A stretch of 20,988 nucleotides of DNA, from assembly GCA_900547315.1 (NCBI GenBank), contig URGI01000032.1, forward strand, positions 1 through 20,988, in the 5' to 3' direction. The notes beneath the pieces were generated by a model. That model saw only the letters and a list, made by a program, of their open reading frames with translations, was not told the DNA's origin and made no database searches. The stretch is from an uncultured Eubacteriales bacterium. GTDB lineage: Bacteria; Bacillota; Clostridia; Oscillospirales; Oscillospiraceae. The translations under genes and the position numbers were made by a program. Below are positions 5,945 through 14,018 of the stretch, piece after piece. The number at the start of each line of letters is the position of its first letter. The first letter of the stretch is position 1.

Positions 5945-7072
5945 ATGCGTACCCTAATACTAAGCTGCAATACCGGCGCTGGGCATAATTCCTGCGCGAA
6001 AGCGCTTCAGGAGACCTTCACCGCCCACGGCGAGGTGTGCGACATCATCGACGCATTACAGTTCATATCCGAGCGCGCGTCCCAGTTCATTTCAAACTGG
6101 CACACGCGCATATATCTCTACGCACCGAAGCTTTTCAAGGCCGGATATCAGGGCGCGGAGAACCATGATTCTCTCTTCCGCGAGGGAACCGGAATATATA
6201 AGTTCTTGACAAGCGGTGCCGACAGAATATATGATTACATCGTCGAGGGCGAGTACGACAATATAATCTGCACTCACGTTTTCCCAGCGCTCGCCATAAG
6301 CGAAATGCAGGAGCGTCACCCTTCCATGCGGATAACGACAAGCTTCATTTCGACCGACTACACCTGCTCCCCCAGCGTCTCCGATTCCAACCTTGAATGG
6401 TATTTCATCCCCGCCGAGTCACTGAAGGACGAGTTTGTCCGCTGCGGTGTGCCGAGTGAAAAGCTCGTCGCCAGCGGTCTTCCCGCGAAGCGCGCATTTT
6501 ACGTGCGCCCCGACAAGAAGGCAGCCAAGGCGGCGCTCGGGTTTGACGAAGACCAGCGTCACCTGCTGGTGATGTGCGGCAGCATGGGCTGCGGCCCGAT
6601 ACGCGACATCACCGAGCTTCTCTGCGAAAATATCAGCGAGGATCAGACGGTCACGGTCGTCTGCGGCTCAAACGAGGAGCTATACGAGAAGCTTAACAAG
6701 CGCTTCGGCTCCGTGCCGCGCGTCCATATACGCGCAGTGGTATCCGATATGCCGCCGCTCATGCAGTCTGCCGATCTCTTCCTCACGAAGCCCGGCGGAC
6801 TGAGCAGTACCGAGGCCGCCGCTGCCGGTGTGCCGATGGTGCTCATCGACGCCGTGGCGGGATGCGAGGAGCACAATCTGGACTTCTTCCTCAAGCTCGG
6901 CGGCGCTGTCACCGCTGAAACGCCCGAGGAGCTTGCAGAGCTTGCGCTCTCCCTGCTGTCGGACGAGGCACGGCTCAAAGAAATGTTCGCCGCGCTCGCG
7001 CCGTCGGACGTCATTCCCGCCGAAAAAATCTATGCGCACCTGCTCCGCTGCGCGAATAAACCGGAGCTTTAA
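5945..7072 (+). CDS. MGDG-synthase-type glycosyltransferase (processive diacylglycerol glucosyltransferase-like)
   Basis: The 375-residue protein has the two-domain GT-B build of family GT28. The N-terminal MGDG-synthase domain opens with LILSCNTGAGHNSCAKAL (G11-A-G-H14, the lipid-acceptor side). The C-terminal nucleotide-sugar domain has VMCGSMGCG (209-217), LTKPGGLSSTEA (280-291) and AGCEEHN (305-311). Relatives include UgtP/YpfP of Bacillus, which glucosylates diacylglycerol on the inner membrane face, and plant MGD1. The GAGH site is intact, so an active enzyme is expected. The ATG directly follows the upstream stop, with AGGAG ten bases before it. The context suggests that its glycolipid product is handed to the neighbouring acyltransferase or PAP2-like enzyme. 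Sugar and chain number are unknown. Confidence 0.9.
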   Translation: MRTLILSCNTGAGHNSCAKALQETFTAHGEVCDIIDALQFISERASQFISNWHTRIYLYAPKLFKAGYQGAENHDSLFREGTGIYKFLTSGADRIYDYIVEGEYDNIICTHVFPALAISEMQERHPSMRITTSFISTDYTCSPSVSDSNLEWYFIPAESLKDEFVRCGVPSEKLVASGLPAKRAFYVRPDKKAAKAALGFDEDQRHLLVMCGSMGCGPIRDITELLCENISEDQTVTVVCGSNEELYEKLNKRFGSVPRVHIRAVVSDMPPLMQSADLFLTKPGGLSSTEAAAAGVPMVLIDAVAGCEEHNLDFFLKLGGAVTAETPEELAELALSLLSDEARLKEMFAALAPSDVIPAEKIYAHLLRCANKPEL

Positions 7073-7077
7073 GGAAA

Positions 7078-7755
7078 ATGCTTGAAACAGATTTTCGCCG
7101 ATTTCGCTTCAGCAAGCTGAATACGGATGAGTTCCGTCACCTGAAGCTGCTGATTTTCTGGCCCATATTCGGGCTGTTTTTCACCTTTGTGGAGCGTTTT
7201 TATAACGTCGGGCACTATTATTCGATGCACTGCCCGCTTGACGACATGATCCCGTTCTGCGAATGGTTCTTGATACCGTATCTGCTCTGGTTCGTATACC
7301 TTATCGGGACAATCGTGTACACCTTTTTCTTCGATGTAGCGGCATTTAAGCGGATGATGTATTTCATCATCATTACATATTCGATCACGATGCTGATATA
7401 TCTCGTTTTCCCGACCTGCCAGGATCTGCGCCCGACGCAGTTCGCGCGGGACAACGTCCTGACGCGGTTCGTCGCATGGTTTTATAATTTTGACACTAAC
7501 ACGAACGTCTGCCCGTCGATACACGTCCTCGGCTCCGTCGCCGCAATGCTCGGTCTGTGCGACTGCAGGCGGCTGCAAAACCCGAAGCTGAAGCTTCTCT
7601 TCATCCTGCTCTGTGTGCTGATATGCATCTCGACAGTGTTTATGAAGCAGCATTCGGTGCTGGATGTTCTGGCGGCGCTGCCGCTGTGCGTGATTGCCTA
7701 CCCCATATGCTACAAAGCGGGACGGCATGAAAAAGTCAGCGCAGTTCAACTATAA
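7078..7755 (+). CDS. PAP2/Aur1-like membrane phosphatase or phosphotransferase
   Basis: The 225-residue protein has about six hydrophobic helices. Its active-site signature is of the PAP2 type: CPSIHVLGS (P146-S147-I148-H149) and KQHSVLDVLA (H192, D196), i.e. the second and third phosphatase motifs with both catalytic histidines. The first motif may be the segment near QDLRPTQFARD. This arrangement resembles the inositolphosphotransferase Aur1/Ipt1 branch, which moves a phospho-headgroup between lipids, as well as simple phosphatidate or phosphatidylglycerophosphate phosphatases. Being last in an operon headed by a CDP-alcohol phosphatidyltransferase, it could dephosphorylate that enzyme's product or supply diacylglycerol for the glycosyltransferase. 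Its last ten codons form the left arm of the terminator at 7731-7775. Confidence 0.85.
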   Translation: MLETDFRRFRFSKLNTDEFRHLKLLIFWPIFGLFFTFVERFYNVGHYYSMHCPLDDMIPFCEWFLIPYLLWFVYLIGTIVYTFFFDVAAFKRMMYFIIITYSITMLIYLVFPTCQDLRPTQFARDNVLTRFVAWFYNFDTNTNVCPSIHVLGSVAAMLGLCDCRRLQNPKLKLLFILLCVLICISTVFMKQHSVLDVLAALPLCVIAYPICYKAGRHEKVSAVQL

Positions 7756-7775
7756 GTTGAGCTGCGCTGACTTTT
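7731..7775. terminator. Two-way terminator built into the ends of two convergent genes
   Basis: Arms 7731-7751 and 7755-7775 pair over 21 bp with a single G-T wobble and a 3-base loop (ATA). TTTT closes the right side and AAAAA the left, so both strands get a U-run. The left arm codes for the end of the PAP2-like protein and the right arm reaches the first base of the ribF stop codon. It therefore ends both the lipid operon and the long translation operon. Confidence 0.9.
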
Positions 7776-8680
7776 CAGCATTTGTGCGTTATGAAATATT
7801 CCCGCGCGGTTTCCGCGTCGTGCTTGATCTGAGCCGACAGCTCCTCGAAATCGTCGAACCTGCGCTCCGGTCTGATGAACGAATAGAAATCGACGCGCGC
7901 CTGACGGCCATAGAGATTGCCGCTGTAGTCCAGCAGGAAGCTCTCGACGCTCACGCGGCCGCTGCTGCTGACCGTCGGCCTGACGCCGACGTTCGTCACC
8001 GCAACGTAGTTCGCGCCGCCCTCGAGATAAACCCGCGTCGCGTACACACCATGTTTCGGGACAAGTACGCCCTCCGGAAAGAACATGTTTATAGTCGGCG
8101 TGCCCATCTTGGTGCCGAGGTGGTAACCGGAATGCACGGTGTCTGCCAAAGAGTGCGGATGCCCGAGCAGGCGGTTCGCCTGTTCGATCTCGCCTTCCGC
8201 GATAAGCTCGCGGATATGCGTTGAGCTGACGACGCGGCCGTCCACCGTCACGGCAGGGATTATATCGCAGCCGATGCCGCGCGCCTCGCAGTACGCCTTC
8301 AGCCGCTCCGCGGTGCCTTCGCCCTTGTAGCCGAAGCAGAAATCGTGACCCACAACTATCCAGCTGATGTTCAGCTCACGGATAAGCGAATCGATGAATT
8401 CGTCCCACGGCATGCGCATGACGTGCTGATTGAAATGGATAAACACGACGTTGTCGATGCCGAAGCAGCGCCGGATTATCTCCTCGCGCCCCAGCGCGCT
8501 GTTGATAAGCGGCACGTCCTTTCCGAAAACGAGCATATCCGGATGCACGTCAAAGCTCAGAACCGACGGAACGGCGTCTATCTCTTCCGCGCGCTGTTTC
8601 GTCTTTTTCAGCAGCGCCGCGTGTCCCAGATGCACCCCGTCGAAAAAGCCGAGGGCTATCGCTCTTTTTATCTCTGGCAT
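7775..8680 (-). CDS. ribF: Bifunctional riboflavin kinase / FAD synthetase
   Basis: The 301-residue protein starts at ATG 8680, nine bases after GAGG in the end of truB; an upstream TTG at 8695 is less likely. The N-terminal FAD-synthetase (adenylyltransferase) domain has LGFFDGVHLGHAALL (10-24) and the SSTHIRELI region near 152-160. A C-terminal riboflavin-kinase barrel follows, with GTKMGTPTINM (189-199) and HGVYATRV. The enzyme phosphorylates riboflavin to FMN and adenylates it to FAD in the cytosol. It is the last gene of the rimP-nusA-infB operon, a common position in Firmicutes. No FMN riboswitch is seen near it, so supply appears tied to the translation operon. Confidence 0.95.
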   Translation of the reverse strand: MPEIKRAIALGFFDGVHLGHAALLKKTKQRAEEIDAVPSVLSFDVHPDMLVFGKDVPLINSALGREEIIRRCFGIDNVVFIHFNQHVMRMPWDEFIDSLIRELNISWIVVGHDFCFGYKGEGTAERLKAYCEARGIGCDIIPAVTVDGRVVSSTHIRELIAEGEIEQANRLLGHPHSLADTVHSGYHLGTKMGTPTINMFFPEGVLVPKHGVYATRVYLEGGANYVAVTNVGVRPTVSSSGRVSVESFLLDYSGNLYGRQARVDFYSFIRPERRFDDFEELSAQIKHDAETAREYFITHKC

Positions 8681-8684
8681 GGAA

Positions 8685-9554
8685 TTACACCTCAAAGAAG
8701 CTTTTTATAGTTTTCATGCGGCCGTTGGCAGCCCGGCACAGCGCAAGGAATTCGCCCGCCTGTGAATAGACGCGGTATTCCCCGTCCGACACTGCGCATG
8801 AAAAATCGTTGCCGCAGCGGAGCTTTCTCTCGCTGCCGCCGCTGACGGTATATTCCTCCGCGCGGCTGAACAGCGAATCGACCGGTATCAGCAGCGACTC
8901 GACGTCGCCCGCTTCTTTCGCGAGCTGGACGTCTTCGATGCTGTGCGCATCGTCAACGCTGAACTCCCCCGCGCGGATACGGCGCAGCGAGCTCATGCAG
9001 CCGCCGACATTCAGACTCTCGCCTATGTCATTGCACAGAGTTCTGATATACGTGCCCTTTGAGCATTCGACGTCAAGCGTCCAATCCGCCTTTTCTCCGC
9101 CGAGTATCTCTATGCCGTGTATCGTAACGGGGCGGGGCTTGCGCTCCACCTCGCCGCCGCGGCGGGCAATGTCACACAGCTTCTGGCCGTTTACCTTTAT
9201 GGCGGAGTACATCGGGGGAATCTGCATGATATCGCCGATAAACGGCTTTATCGCGTCGGCCAGAGCCTCCCTTGTGACGCTGGCTTCGCAGCTCCGCAGT
9301 ATATTGCCCGTGGTGTCCTGCGTGTCGGTGCTCACGCCGAGGCGGAGCCCCGCGATATATCGCTTGCTCTGCGCTTCGGCAAATTCCACCGCGCGCGTCG
9401 CCCTGCCGACAAACATGACGAGAAGTCCGGTCGCCATCGGGTCAAGCGTTCCGGAATGACCTATGCGCCGCTCACGCAGCATGCCTTTCAGCTTTGCCGC
9501 GATGTCATGGCTCGTCCAGCCCTCCGGCTTGTCTATTAGAAGAATGCCGTTCAT
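8685..9554 (-). CDS. truB: tRNA pseudouridine(55) synthase
   Basis: The 289-residue protein shows the TruB core: GILLIDKPEGWTSHD near the N-terminus, then GHSGTLDPMATGLL with catalytic D38, RYIAGLRLGVSTDTQDTTG, and KGTYIRTLCNDIGE near the middle. A short C-terminal domain (about 235-289) replaces the longer PUA domain found in enterobacteria. It converts U55 in the T-loop of tRNAs to pseudouridine. The ATG overlaps the stop of the upstream nrnA gene (ATGA), with GAGG seven bases upstream. Only four bases separate its stop from the ribF start. Confidence 0.96.
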   Translation of the reverse strand: MNGILLIDKPEGWTSHDIAAKLKGMLRERRIGHSGTLDPMATGLLVMFVGRATRAVEFAEAQSKRYIAGLRLGVSTDTQDTTGNILRSCEASVTREALADAIKPFIGDIMQIPPMYSAIKVNGQKLCDIARRGGEVERKPRPVTIHGIEILGGEKADWTLDVECSKGTYIRTLCNDIGESLNVGGCMSSLRRIRAGEFSVDDAHSIEDVQLAKEAGDVESLLIPVDSLFSRAEEYTVSGGSERKLRCGNDFSCAVSDGEYRVYSQAGEFLALCRAANGRMKTIKSFFEV

Positions 9555-10486
9555 TTCCAGACCTCGTCGATCACGGCGAGGAGCATGTCACGCGCCTTCT
9601 CGGGCGGGCAGTCGATCGTGCATCCGGCCGCCATCGCGTGGCCGCCGCCGCCGAACACGGCGCAGATATCGCTGCTGCTGACGTCGCGTCCGGAGCGGAC
9701 GGAGACCTTGCTGCTGCCGTTATCGCGCTCACGGATCGTTATATTCACCGATGCGCCCTCGGCGCGTCCGGCAAGTCCCGCCAGATCGTCGCAGTCCTCT
9801 TCGCCCGCGCCGGCCTGACGCAGCATTTCCTTCGTGATTATGGCGACGGATATCTTCCCGTCGCGGTAAAAGCCCATAGTGGAGTAGATCATTCCCTCAA
9901 GCTTCAGCCGCGCGCGGGAGGCCTTGCGGAAGAACTTCACGTTCACCATGCCGGTATCCGCGCCGTACTCAAGCAGCTCCGCCGCCGCCCTGAATGTGGC
10001 GGCATTTGTGTTGAGATACTGGAAGCAGCCTGTATCCGTCGTCACGGCAATATACAGCAGGTCTGCCTCCTCCTGCGTGATGCCGCCGCACATCTCTTTT
10101 ATTACCGCAAGCACGATCTCACCGCAGGCCGCCTTATCCGGGCAGACCAGCTCTTTCTTCGCATAGTGCGAATTGGTTGGGTGGTGGTCGATGCAGAGAT
10201 CGATTGCGCCGTCAAAGCCCTCGGCAAACATTTTCTCTGTCGCGACGTCTACCGACACGATGTACTTAGGCTTGAAGCTTTTCGGGGCAAAGTATTTCTC
10301 AACGTGCGGCATATACTTCGTCGTGACTGCGGGGTTTCTGAAAAGATTCGCCCGTTTCCCTGCACGGCGCAGGGCGCTGCAAAGCGCGGCGGCACTGCAG
10401 AGTGTGTCCCCGTCGGGGTTTGTGTGAGTGATTATGAGAATGTTATTCTTGCTCAGAAGCAGCTGAGAACATTCCTGTGCGGTCAT
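9551..10486 (-). CDS. nrnA: DHH-family phosphoesterase (NrnA-like oligoribonuclease / pAp phosphatase)
   Basis: The 311-residue protein carries the DHH metal-site motifs: HTNPDGDTLCSA (D25, D27), a VSVD motif (D80), DHHPTN (D100-H101-H102), and TTDTGCF further on. A C-terminal DHHA1 domain has the nucleotide-binding GGGGHAMAAG (279-288). Relatives degrade short RNA pieces (nanoRNA) and remove the 3' phosphate from pAp; some act on cyclic-dinucleotide breakdown products. The ATG overlaps the rbfA stop (ATGA) and its own stop overlaps the truB start, so it is tightly coupled within the operon, as in many Firmicutes. Confidence 0.93.
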   Translation of the reverse strand: MTAQECSQLLLSKNNILIITHTNPDGDTLCSAAALCSALRRAGKRANLFRNPAVTTKYMPHVEKYFAPKSFKPKYIVSVDVATEKMFAEGFDGAIDLCIDHHPTNSHYAKKELVCPDKAACGEIVLAVIKEMCGGITQEEADLLYIAVTTDTGCFQYLNTNAATFRAAAELLEYGADTGMVNVKFFRKASRARLKLEGMIYSTMGFYRDGKISVAIITKEMLRQAGAGEEDCDDLAGLAGRAEGASVNITIRERDNGSSKVSVRSGRDVSSSDICAVFGGGGHAMAAGCTIDCPPEKARDMLLAVIDEVWK

Positions 10487-10848
10487 TCGTCCTCATCCTC
10501 GTCTTTCTTTATATCGAGACTGTTTATGACCTCGCTGATATGCGCGCCGTACTCGATACTGTGGTCTACCTCGAACACCAGCTCCGGAGTGTAGCGCAGG
10601 TTCATCGAAGTTCCAAGCTCATGGCGCAGCCAGCCGGACGCGGATTTCAGCCCCTTTTTGAACTCTTTTTCATCCTTCATGCCCATCACGGACAGCCATA
10701 TCTTCGAATAGCGCAGATCGCCCGTAGTCTCGACGCGGGTGACGCTTATCATCCCCTGCTGAACTCTCGGATCCTTTATCTCGCGCAGCAGCTTTGACAT
10801 GACAAACTGTATGTCATCATTGGTTCTTGCAAGCTTGTTAGATGCCAT
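10483..10848 (-). CDS. rbfA: 30S ribosome-binding factor A
   Basis: The 121-residue protein has the usual RbfA length when started at ATG 10848, which follows GGAGG after five bases; a longer frame to 10926 runs through the upstream spacer. It shows the KH-like fold features LARTNDDIQFVMSKLLREIKDPRV and the segment WLRHELGTSMNLRYTPELVFEVDHSIEYG. RbfA binds the 30S subunit during maturation, near the 5' end helix of 16S rRNA. An acidic tail (KKDEDEDE) ends the protein. A 79-base spacer with a hairpin separates it from infB. Confidence 0.95.
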   Translation of the reverse strand: MASNKLARTNDDIQFVMSKLLREIKDPRVQQGMISVTRVETTGDLRYSKIWLSVMGMKDEKEFKKGLKSASGWLRHELGTSMNLRYTPELVFEVDHSIEYGAHISEVINSLDIKKDEDEDE

Positions 10849-10888
10849 AAAATCCTCCATATGATTTTTCGGAAAGCTCATTGCAGAT

Positions 10889-10918
10889 ACAGGGCGCTTG
10901 AAAATCAAAGCACCCTGT
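10889..10918 (-). other. Intercistronic hairpin between infB and rbfA
   Basis: Arms 10889-10899 and 10908-10918 form 11 base pairs (one G-U) around an 8-base loop, ten bases after the infB stop codon. No U-run follows in the direction of transcription, so it is probably not a terminator. It may mark an RNA processing site or protect the infB messenger end. Confidence 0.55.
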
Positions 10919-10927
10919 CCGCACATA

Positions 10928-13300
10928 TTATCTGTTTATCTGCTCCATCACGAAGCACTCAATAACGTCGCCGATCTTGATGTCGTTGAACTTCTCGACC
11001 TGCATACCGCACTCGTAGCCGGAGGCGACTTCCTTCACGTCGTCCTTGAAACGGCGCAGGGATGCCAGCTCGCCCTCGTGGATAACGATATTGTCGCGCA
11101 GGACGCGAACCTCGCAGCCGCGCTGTATCTTGCCGTCGGTGCAGTAGCAGCCGCAGACGGTACCGACCTTGGAGACCTTGTAGGTCTCTCTGACCTCGGC
11201 GTGGCCGATGATGACTTCCTTGAACTGCGGAGCGAGCATGCCCTTCATGGCAGCTTCGATCTCGTTGATGCAGTCGTAAATGACGCGGTACATGCGCATA
11301 TCGACATTGGAACGGGCTGCGCTGTCGCGCGCGGCGTTGTCCGGACGGACGTTGAAGCCGACGATAATAGCGCCGGAGGTCGCGGCAAGCATGACGTCAC
11401 TCTCGTTTATCGCGCCGACGGCGCTGTGGATGACTTTAACTCTGACCTCGTCGTTGGAAATTTTCTCAAGTGAGGACTTGACGGCCTCGGCAGAGCCCTG
11501 AACATCCGCCTTGACGATGATGTTGAGGGTCTTCATCTCGCCGGACTTGATCTGGCTGAAGATATCCTCAAGGCTGACCTTCTTCGTGCCGCCCATGGAG
11601 TTATTCATCTGCTGGACTCGGCGCTCCTCGGCAAGCTCTCTCGCCATGCGCTCGTCGGCAACGGCATTGAACACGTCGCCCGCGCTCGGGACTTCGGACA
11701 AGCCGGATATCTCGACAGGCGTGGAGGGACCGGCCTCGGTCACGCGCTGTCCCTTATCGTTTATCATGGTACGGACGCGGCCGACGGCGGTACCGGCGAT
11801 GATGATATCGCCCGCCTTGAGCGTGCCGTTCTGCACCAGAACGGTCATTATCGGGCCGCGGCCCTTGTCGAGACGCGCCTCGATGACAGTTCCCTTTGCG
11901 GCACGGTTGGGGTTGGCCTTCAGCTCCTGAACCTCGGCGAGAACGACGAGGTTTTCAAGCAGATTGTCGATACCCATGCCGGTCTTTGCGGATATAGGGC
12001 ACACAATCGTATCTCCGCCCCACTCTTCAGGCACGAGGTCGTACTCGGTGAGCTGCTGCTTGATACGGTCGGGATTTGCGCCGACGGTGTCCATCTTGTT
12101 TATCGCGACGACCACGGGGATGTTCGCGGCCTTCGCGTGGTTGATGCTTTCTATGGTCTGCGGCATGATGCCGTCATCCGCCGCGACAACGAGAATCGCG
12201 ATATCGGTGACCATTGCTCCGCGTGCTCGCATGGAGGTGAACGCCTCATGTCCTGGGGTGTCAAGGAAGGTGATGGGGCTGCCGTTTATCTCAACGGTGT
12301 AAGCGCCGATATGCTGCGTGATGCCGCCCGCCTCGCCGGAGACGACGTTCGCGTGGCGGATATAGTCAAGCAGAGAGGTCTTGCCGTGGTCAACGTGACC
12401 CATGACAACGACCACCGGTGCTCTCGGCACCAGATCCTCAGGCTTATCCTCATGGTCGTCGATAAGACGCTCCTCAACCGTAACTATGACTTCCTTCTCG
12501 ACCTTGCAGCCAAGCTCCATGGCGACGAGCGCCGCCGTGTCATAGTCAATGACATCCGAAACGGATGCAAATACGCCGAGCTTGAAGAGCTGCTTTATGA
12601 CCTCGGACGCAGTCTTCTTCATACGGGAGGCCAGTTCGCCGACGGAAATTTCGTCGGGTATCTCGACCTTGAGCTGCTGCTTCTTCGCTATCTCGAGCTG
12701 AAGCTTCTGCATACGGTTGCGCTCTTCCTGACGGCGCTTGGACGAGGCGGACTGCTGGTTCTGGCGCTGCTTGGACTTGCTGACAATCTTTTCCTTGGTG
12801 CCAAGGCGCATATTGCCGGAACCGGTCTTGTTGCCGGCCATATCCTCAAACTTCTCGTTATATTTCTCAATATTCACAGCCGCGCTGCCGCGGGTGTCGA
12901 TAACGCGCTTCTCCGCGACCTGACGCGGAGTGTGCGGCTTATTGGGCTTCTCGGCCTTTTTGGGCTGCTGCGGAGCCGGCTGCTGCGGCTGCTGCGGCTG
13001 CGCGGGCGCCGTGCTCTGCTGAGCGGGCTTTTTCTCGGGTGCGGCCGCGGTCTTTTCGGGCGCGGCCTCCTTCTTCGCAGTAGCAGCGGGCTTCTCCGGC
13101 ACCTTGAAGATATCCTCAAGGGACGCGGCCTGGTTATGCTGGGTCATATACTCGAAGATAACGTCAAGCTCATGATTCTCCAACACCTGCATATGGTTCT
13201 TCGGCGGCGCAATATAATCAGTCAGGATCTGGCTGATCACCTTGGACGTCACATTAAAATCCTTTGCAACTTCATGCACTCTATACTTAATCATGCTCAT
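10928..13300 (-). CDS. infB: Translation initiation factor IF-2
   Basis: The 790-residue protein starts at ATG 13300, eight bases after AGGAGG; a second ATG two codons on is also possible. Residues 4-50 form the first IF2 N-domain (YRVHEVAKDFNVTSKVISQIL). A low-complexity linker rich in Ala, Lys, Pro and Gln (about 68-125, with QPQQPQQP) follows, then a second N-domain (about 215-265). The GTPase domain has GHVDHGKTSLLD (301-312), DTPGHE (347-352) and NKMD (near 402). Domains II to IV complete the C-terminus. IF-2 brings initiator fMet-tRNA to the 30S subunit and promotes subunit joining. Its start overlaps the rulQ stop (ATGA). Confidence 0.98.
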   Translation of the reverse strand: MSMIKYRVHEVAKDFNVTSKVISQILTDYIAPPKNHMQVLENHELDVIFEYMTQHNQAASLEDIFKVPEKPAATAKKEAAPEKTAAAPEKKPAQQSTAPAQPQQPQQPAPQQPKKAEKPNKPHTPRQVAEKRVIDTRGSAAVNIEKYNEKFEDMAGNKTGSGNMRLGTKEKIVSKSKQRQNQQSASSKRRQEERNRMQKLQLEIAKKQQLKVEIPDEISVGELASRMKKTASEVIKQLFKLGVFASVSDVIDYDTAALVAMELGCKVEKEVIVTVEERLIDDHEDKPEDLVPRAPVVVVMGHVDHGKTSLLDYIRHANVVSGEAGGITQHIGAYTVEINGSPITFLDTPGHEAFTSMRARGAMVTDIAILVVAADDGIMPQTIESINHAKAANIPVVVAINKMDTVGANPDRIKQQLTEYDLVPEEWGGDTIVCPISAKTGMGIDNLLENLVVLAEVQELKANPNRAAKGTVIEARLDKGRGPIMTVLVQNGTLKAGDIIIAGTAVGRVRTMINDKGQRVTEAGPSTPVEISGLSEVPSAGDVFNAVADERMARELAEERRVQQMNNSMGGTKKVSLEDIFSQIKSGEMKTLNIIVKADVQGSAEAVKSSLEKISNDEVRVKVIHSAVGAINESDVMLAATSGAIIVGFNVRPDNAARDSAARSNVDMRMYRVIYDCINEIEAAMKGMLAPQFKEVIIGHAEVRETYKVSKVGTVCGCYCTDGKIQRGCEVRVLRDNIVIHEGELASLRRFKDDVKEVASGYECGMQVEKFNDIKIGDVIECFVMEQINR

Positions 13301-13731
13301 ACGTTATTCCTCCTCTTTCCGATCCTCTTGTTCTTCTCATGCGCCGCGGCCTCTTTCTTGCGCCGGTCGGCTTTCTCAAATCGCCGCTGGATCTCAGCCG
13401 TGCTCTCGTCATAGCCCTCCGGTACAGCCGCCGCAAGAGATTTCATAAAGGCGTTTGCAAACCCGATATCCGTTATCGCCGCCATTGCACAGCCGGACAC
13501 GCCGACATGCGCGGCGATCTCATCCTTGGTAAACGGCAGCGTTACCGTGACGATGTCGCGCCCGTGCGTAAAGCCCCTTGCACGGCTTCGGGCATTGTCA
13601 GACGCGTCCGCCGCGAGAAGCAGCAGCTTTGCCTTGCCTGCTCTCACCGCGCCGCCGGTATTCGTCTCGCCCACGGCGATTGCGTTCGCCTTTCGCATGA
13701 GGCCTAGAAGATTGAGCGCTTTTTCTCTCAT
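13297..13731 (-). CDS. rulQ: L7Ae-family RNA-binding protein with a charged C-terminal tail
   Basis: The 144-residue product (YlxQ family) has an L7Ae/L30e-type fold in the first 95 residues: ALNLLGLMRKANAIAVGE, then AGKAKLLLLAADAS, a TLPFTKDEIAAHVG strand-helix, and AITDIGFANAF. This family binds kink-turn or ribosomal RNA. The usual length is near 100, and here about 45 extra residues form a strongly charged tail (about 105-144), basic at the very end (KNKRIGKRRNN). The gene sits between rnpM and infB, the standard place, and its stop overlaps the infB start. I see no internal frameshift or other sign that the tail is an artefact. Confidence 0.88.
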   Translation of the reverse strand: MREKALNLLGLMRKANAIAVGETNTGGAVRAGKAKLLLLAADASDNARSRARGFTHGRDIVTVTLPFTKDEIAAHVGVSGCAMAAITDIGFANAFMKSLAAAVPEGYDESTAEIQRRFEKADRRKKEAAAHEKNKRIGKRRNNV

Positions 13732-13994
13732 TTTTCGGCCTCCATCTCTTCATTCAGTTTTTCGTACACCGCTTCGGGTATCTGCGTTGAAAACGCGCGC
13801 TCAAGCGCTTTGGCCTTTATCGCCTGCTTCAGGCAAGCCGGAGCCGGGCAGATATACGCCCCGCGTCCCGGAGCCTTGCCCTTGAAGTCCAGCGATATCT
13901 CGCCCTCCGGCGAGCGGACAACGCGGATAAGCTCCCGCTTCGGTTTCATCTCGCGGCAGCCAAGACACTGCCGCATTGGTATTTTCTTCTGCAT
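13728..13994 (-). CDS. rnpM: RNase P modulator RnpM (YlxR, DUF448)
   Basis: The 88-residue protein shows the family signature: MRQCLGCREMKPKRELIRVV with C10 and C13, a central GRGAYICP turn, and a C-terminal ACLKQAIKAKALERAF helix. YlxR proteins bind RNA and have been reported to modulate RNase P. It lies between nusA and rulQ in the conserved order. Its stop overlaps the rulQ start, and the ribosome site before ATG 13994 (AAAGGCGG) is moderate. Confidence 0.93.
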   Translation of the reverse strand: MQKKIPMRQCLGCREMKPKRELIRVVRSPEGEISLDFKGKAPGRGAYICPAPACLKQAIKAKALERAFSTQIPEAVYEKLNEEMEAEK

Positions 13995-14018
13995 CCTGAC
14001 GCCGCCTTTCTTTTAAGA

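Noticed and set aside
8681..8700. FMN riboswitch for ribF
   Set aside because: ribF follows truB after four bases, so there is no room for a riboswitch and none is seen in front of the operon.
12137..13414. 425-residue plus-strand open frame opposite infB
   Set aside because: It lies antisense to IF-2; its Leu/Arg runs mirror the Gln/Pro/Lys-rich IF-2 linker and no family is recognisable.
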